From positions 62,001-126,000 of the forward strand of contig NZ_JAINWI010000017.1 in the NCBI RefSeq assembly GCF_021021435.1: 64,000 nucleotides of DNA, read 5' to 3'. This document shows, in pieces, positions 62,220-64,000 of the stretch. Position 1 is the stretch's first letter. Each line of letters begins with the position of its first letter. Position numbers and translations under genes: made by a program. The DNA is from Seohaeicola saemankumensis. GTDB lineage: Bacteria > Pseudomonadota > Alphaproteobacteria > Rhodobacterales > Rhodobacteraceae. Below the pieces are notes generated by a model. The model ran no database searches, was not told the origin of the DNA, and saw nothing but the letters and a program-made list of their open reading frames with translations.

Positions 62220-62915
62220 TCAGTCGAACCGCAGCGGGCTGCGTTGACGCCCTGTGTCGTCGAAGTTCGCGGGATCAAGCCATGTGATAAAACCTTCACG
62301 CAGACGCGGCCATTCGGTGTCGAGGATCGAGAACCACGCGGTATCGCGATTGCGGCCCTTATAGGTAACGGCCTGCCGGAACGTGCCCTCATAGGTAAAA
62401 CCCAACCGCGCGGCGGCTTGCCGCGAGGGCGCGTTCAATGCATCGCATTTCCATTCATAGCGCCGGTATCCCAACTCTTCGAACGCGCGGCGCATCAGCA
62501 GATACATCGCTTCCGTGGCTTCACGGCTGCGCGACAATGCTGGCGCATAGTTGATATTCCCGACCTCGATCACCCCGTTTGCCGGATCAATCCGCATCAG
62601 GCTGGCCACGCCCAAAGGCCGGCCATCGACCACAATAGTGTGAAACAGCGGATCGTCGGTCAGGCATGTCGCGTCCATCCATGCGCGAAACGCTGCACTA
62701 TCAACAAAGGGGCCTTGCGGCAGATAGGTCCAGATGCGTCCTTCGACATCAGCGCTGTAGGCTTCGAACAGACCCGCTGCATGCGCTTCCGGATCAAGGG
62801 GCACAACATCGCACCACTTCCCCTTCATCGGCGTTCTGGGGGGGCGTGGCCTTGGTAGGGTGATGTTCAGCGGTGCGCCAACTGGCTGCCCCAACGCATT
62901 GACGTGGTCGGCCAT
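62220..62915 (-). CDS. RimJ/RimL-type GNAT acetyltransferase
   Basis: A 231-residue acetyltransferase. Typical segments are GVIEVGNINYAPALSRSREA (motif A region), EATEAMYLLMRRAFEELGYR and NAPSRQAAARLGFTYEGTFR. Length and pattern place it with Acetyltransf_3 proteins of Rhodobacterales. It is separate from both neighbours (119 and 75 bases). Acceptor unknown. Confidence 0.88.
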   Translation of the reverse strand: MADHVNALGQPVGAPLNITLPRPRPPRTPMKGKWCDVVPLDPEAHAAGLFEAYSADVEGRIWTYLPQGPFVDSAAFRAWMDATCLTDDPLFHTIVVDGRPLGVASLMRIDPANGVIEVGNINYAPALSRSREATEAMYLLMRRAFEELGYRRYEWKCDALNAPSRQAAARLGFTYEGTFRQAVTYKGRNRDTAWFSILDTEWPRLREGFITWLDPANFDDTGRQRSPLRFD

Positions 62916-62990
62916 GAAATCCCCTTCACATGTACTTTAAGATGCAGGCTAGACCTGTCCCTTTTGCAGGACCATAGCCAGATAGGTGTT

Positions 62991-63896
62991 TCAGTTACGT
63001 CCAACGAACTCGAACGAGAACTGGCGTTGCGCGCCTGCTGGCGGTCTGGGGAAAGGTGCGGCGCGGCGGATATGGTCAAGTGCGACCTGATCCAGATCCG
63101 GCGAGCCTGAGCTTCGGATCACCCTGACCGCTGCAAGCCCCCCGCCTTCCGAGATTGAAAAGCCCACTACGGTGCGCCCGGGCGACGGTGCGCGCTTTTT
63201 GCGCGTGCGGTTGATCTGGGTCAGCACGGCACGGCCATAGCTGGCATTCGCGGCAGCACCGCCGTCACCCTGCGCGGTAGGACGCTGCGTTTGTGCGGCA
63301 GGGGCTTTCGCCCCCTCTTGTCCTGCATTGGTGCCTCTGGTCGCGTTATGATCGGCATTTCCGGCAGCCTGTGCAGGGGCTTGCGGTTTGGGCTTGGCTC
63401 GCTCGTCCGGGTGGGCCGCACGCGGTGCAGGACGCGCCCGAGGCCGCCTTGCCGATGGTGACTGAGTTACCCGCGGCACCGGCGTCAAGGTTTCTTGCCT
63501 GGGCAAAGCCTGGGCTTGATCCGGCGCGGCAGAGGCAATCGCCGCGATCTCGGGCGCCAGCACGGGTGGCAATGCCTCGACCTGTGGCACCGGCTTGACT
63601 TCGAGTTGCGCCAATCGGGCGGCCTGTGTGACAGGCTTGCTGCGCGGCGTTTCCTGCGCTGGGGTTAAAGGCTCTGCCTCGGCGCGTTCCAAGGATTCCG
63701 TGGGCGGGCTGACCGGCATGGCAGCCCCCTGCGCCATATCGGCGAAACTGTCGCCAAGTTCCGGCGTGTATTGTGCCTGCCCACCTTGCAATGCCACGTC
63801 TTCAGGTGGTGCAAAACGCACAAGTCCCGCTGCATGCAACCCGCCCGAGACTGTCAGGGCCAAAGCGGCGACAGCTATCTTTCGCATCCCTGTCAT
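62991..63896 (-). CDS. Energy transducer TonB family protein
   Basis: A 301-residue protein. One N-terminal membrane helix (IAVAALALTVSGGLHAAGL) anchors it; residues about 60-215 are a Pro/Ala/Gln-rich periplasmic spacer. The C-terminal TonB domain (about 220-301) has RTVVGFSISEGGGLAAVRVI and SSGSPDLDQVALDHIRRAAPFPRPP. It passes energy from an ExbB-ExbD motor to outer-membrane receptors. Its ATG overlaps the upstream ExbD-like gene by four bases. Confidence 0.9.
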   Translation of the reverse strand: MTGMRKIAVAALALTVSGGLHAAGLVRFAPPEDVALQGGQAQYTPELGDSFADMAQGAAMPVSPPTESLERAEAEPLTPAQETPRSKPVTQAARLAQLEVKPVPQVEALPPVLAPEIAAIASAAPDQAQALPRQETLTPVPRVTQSPSARRPRARPAPRAAHPDERAKPKPQAPAQAAGNADHNATRGTNAGQEGAKAPAAQTQRPTAQGDGGAAANASYGRAVLTQINRTRKKRAPSPGRTVVGFSISEGGGLAAVRVIRSSGSPDLDQVALDHIRRAAPFPRPPAGAQRQFSFEFVGRN

Positions 63897-64000
63897 TGAC
63901 TGCTCCGTTCTGTCACGATCCGGACCTCGGCGGCACCAGCGGCACGTAAAGCGCGGGCAAGCTGAATTAGACCGACGGCATCGGTGTCACGATCCGGCAT
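63893..64000 (-). CDS. ExbD/TolR-family protein, C-terminal end only
   Basis: The last 35 codons of a gene that continues past the window. DRDTDAVGLIQLARALRAAG and AAEVRIVTERSSQ match the periplasmic end of ExbD/TolR (D..V.....v...LR.AG...V.lvT). It sits directly before tonB, the expected order exbB-exbD-tonB. Confidence 0.75.
   Translation of the reverse strand: MPDRDTDAVGLIQLARALRAAGAAEVRIVTERSSQ

Noticed and set aside
1-64000. tRNA or rRNA genes, CRISPR arrays, insertion sequences, attachment sites
   Set aside because: I scanned by eye for tRNA-like cloverleaf ends, regularly spaced repeats, transposase motifs and flanking direct repeats and found none convincing; a covariance-model scan would be needed to exclude small RNAs.

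Overview
The window is a chromosomal segment of an alphaproteobacterium, most likely a marine Rhodobacterales (Roseobacter-type) species. Three things in the sequence point there: an F0 ATP-synthase operon with separate b and b' subunits (atpI-B-E-X-F), the order ffh - GNATs - chorismate mutase - rpsP - bluB - rimM - trmD - rplS - rpmE, and a MipZ-type division ATPase. GC content is high throughout and many genes overlap by 1-4 bases. I see no rRNA or tRNA gene, insertion sequence, prophage or CRISPR array.

Layout. 1-2.9 kb: a GNAT cut by the window edge, a small lipoprotein, an lrgAB pair and a FadR-type GntR regulator. 2.9-5.5 kb: the F0 operon on the minus strand, with a good promoter upstream of atpI. 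5.7-8 kb: an ArsR regulator with its own palindrome, and a LysR-EamA pair. 8-14.7 kb: SRP, ribosome and tRNA-modification housekeeping genes. 14.7-22.1 kb: a minus-strand surface-glycan block (rmlC, rmlB, rmlD, rmlA, a sugar epimerase, a sulfotransferase and an RgpF-type rhamnan protein), suggesting a rhamnose or 6-deoxytalose polymer that may be sulfated. 22.3-23.1 kb: mipZ.

23.1-29.4 kb holds a homogentisate unit: a MarR regulator diverging from hmgA, then fahA, a metallo-beta-lactamase-fold protein with a degenerate metal site, a tiny membrane protein, an MhpA/MhaA-like flavin hydroxylase and a DUF2783 protein. 29.5-31.8 kb has an aromatic amino-acid decarboxylase and an HpaI-type aldolase. 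34.3-39.1 kb has the matching homoprotocatechuate meta-cleavage genes (hpaR, then F-E-D-G-H). Between them, 31.8-33.85 kb is a gene graveyard with remnants of a class III aminotransferase fused to a HAD hydrolase, a possible IclR tail, a tctB with two in-frame stops, and a Tm-1-like protein.

39.4-46 kb is a LivHMGF-type ABC importer with an acyl-CoA ligase and a periplasmic binding protein. 46-54.7 kb combines a cytosine-deaminase-like amidohydrolase and an NMT1/THI5-type ABC importer with a divergent five-gene operon (FAD oxidoreductase, two flavodoxin-fold reductases, a 2-oxoglutarate/Fe(II)-type oxygenase and a creatininase-fold amidohydrolase). This looks like a catabolic route for an N-heterocycle whose substrate cannot be read from sequence. 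55.4-62.1 kb is a three-gene transglutaminase / circularly permuted ATP-grasp / alpha-E / DUF2126 operon, a widespread set predicted to make or process peptides. The window ends with a GNAT, a TonB protein and the 3' end of an ExbD-like gene.

The best candidates for undescribed biology are the 46-54.7 kb operon pair, the ATP-grasp/transglutaminase operon, the metal-site-degenerate MBL protein with its DUF2783 neighbour in the homogentisate unit, and a 14-bp motif shared by the promoters of two physically separated homoprotocatechuate transcription units.
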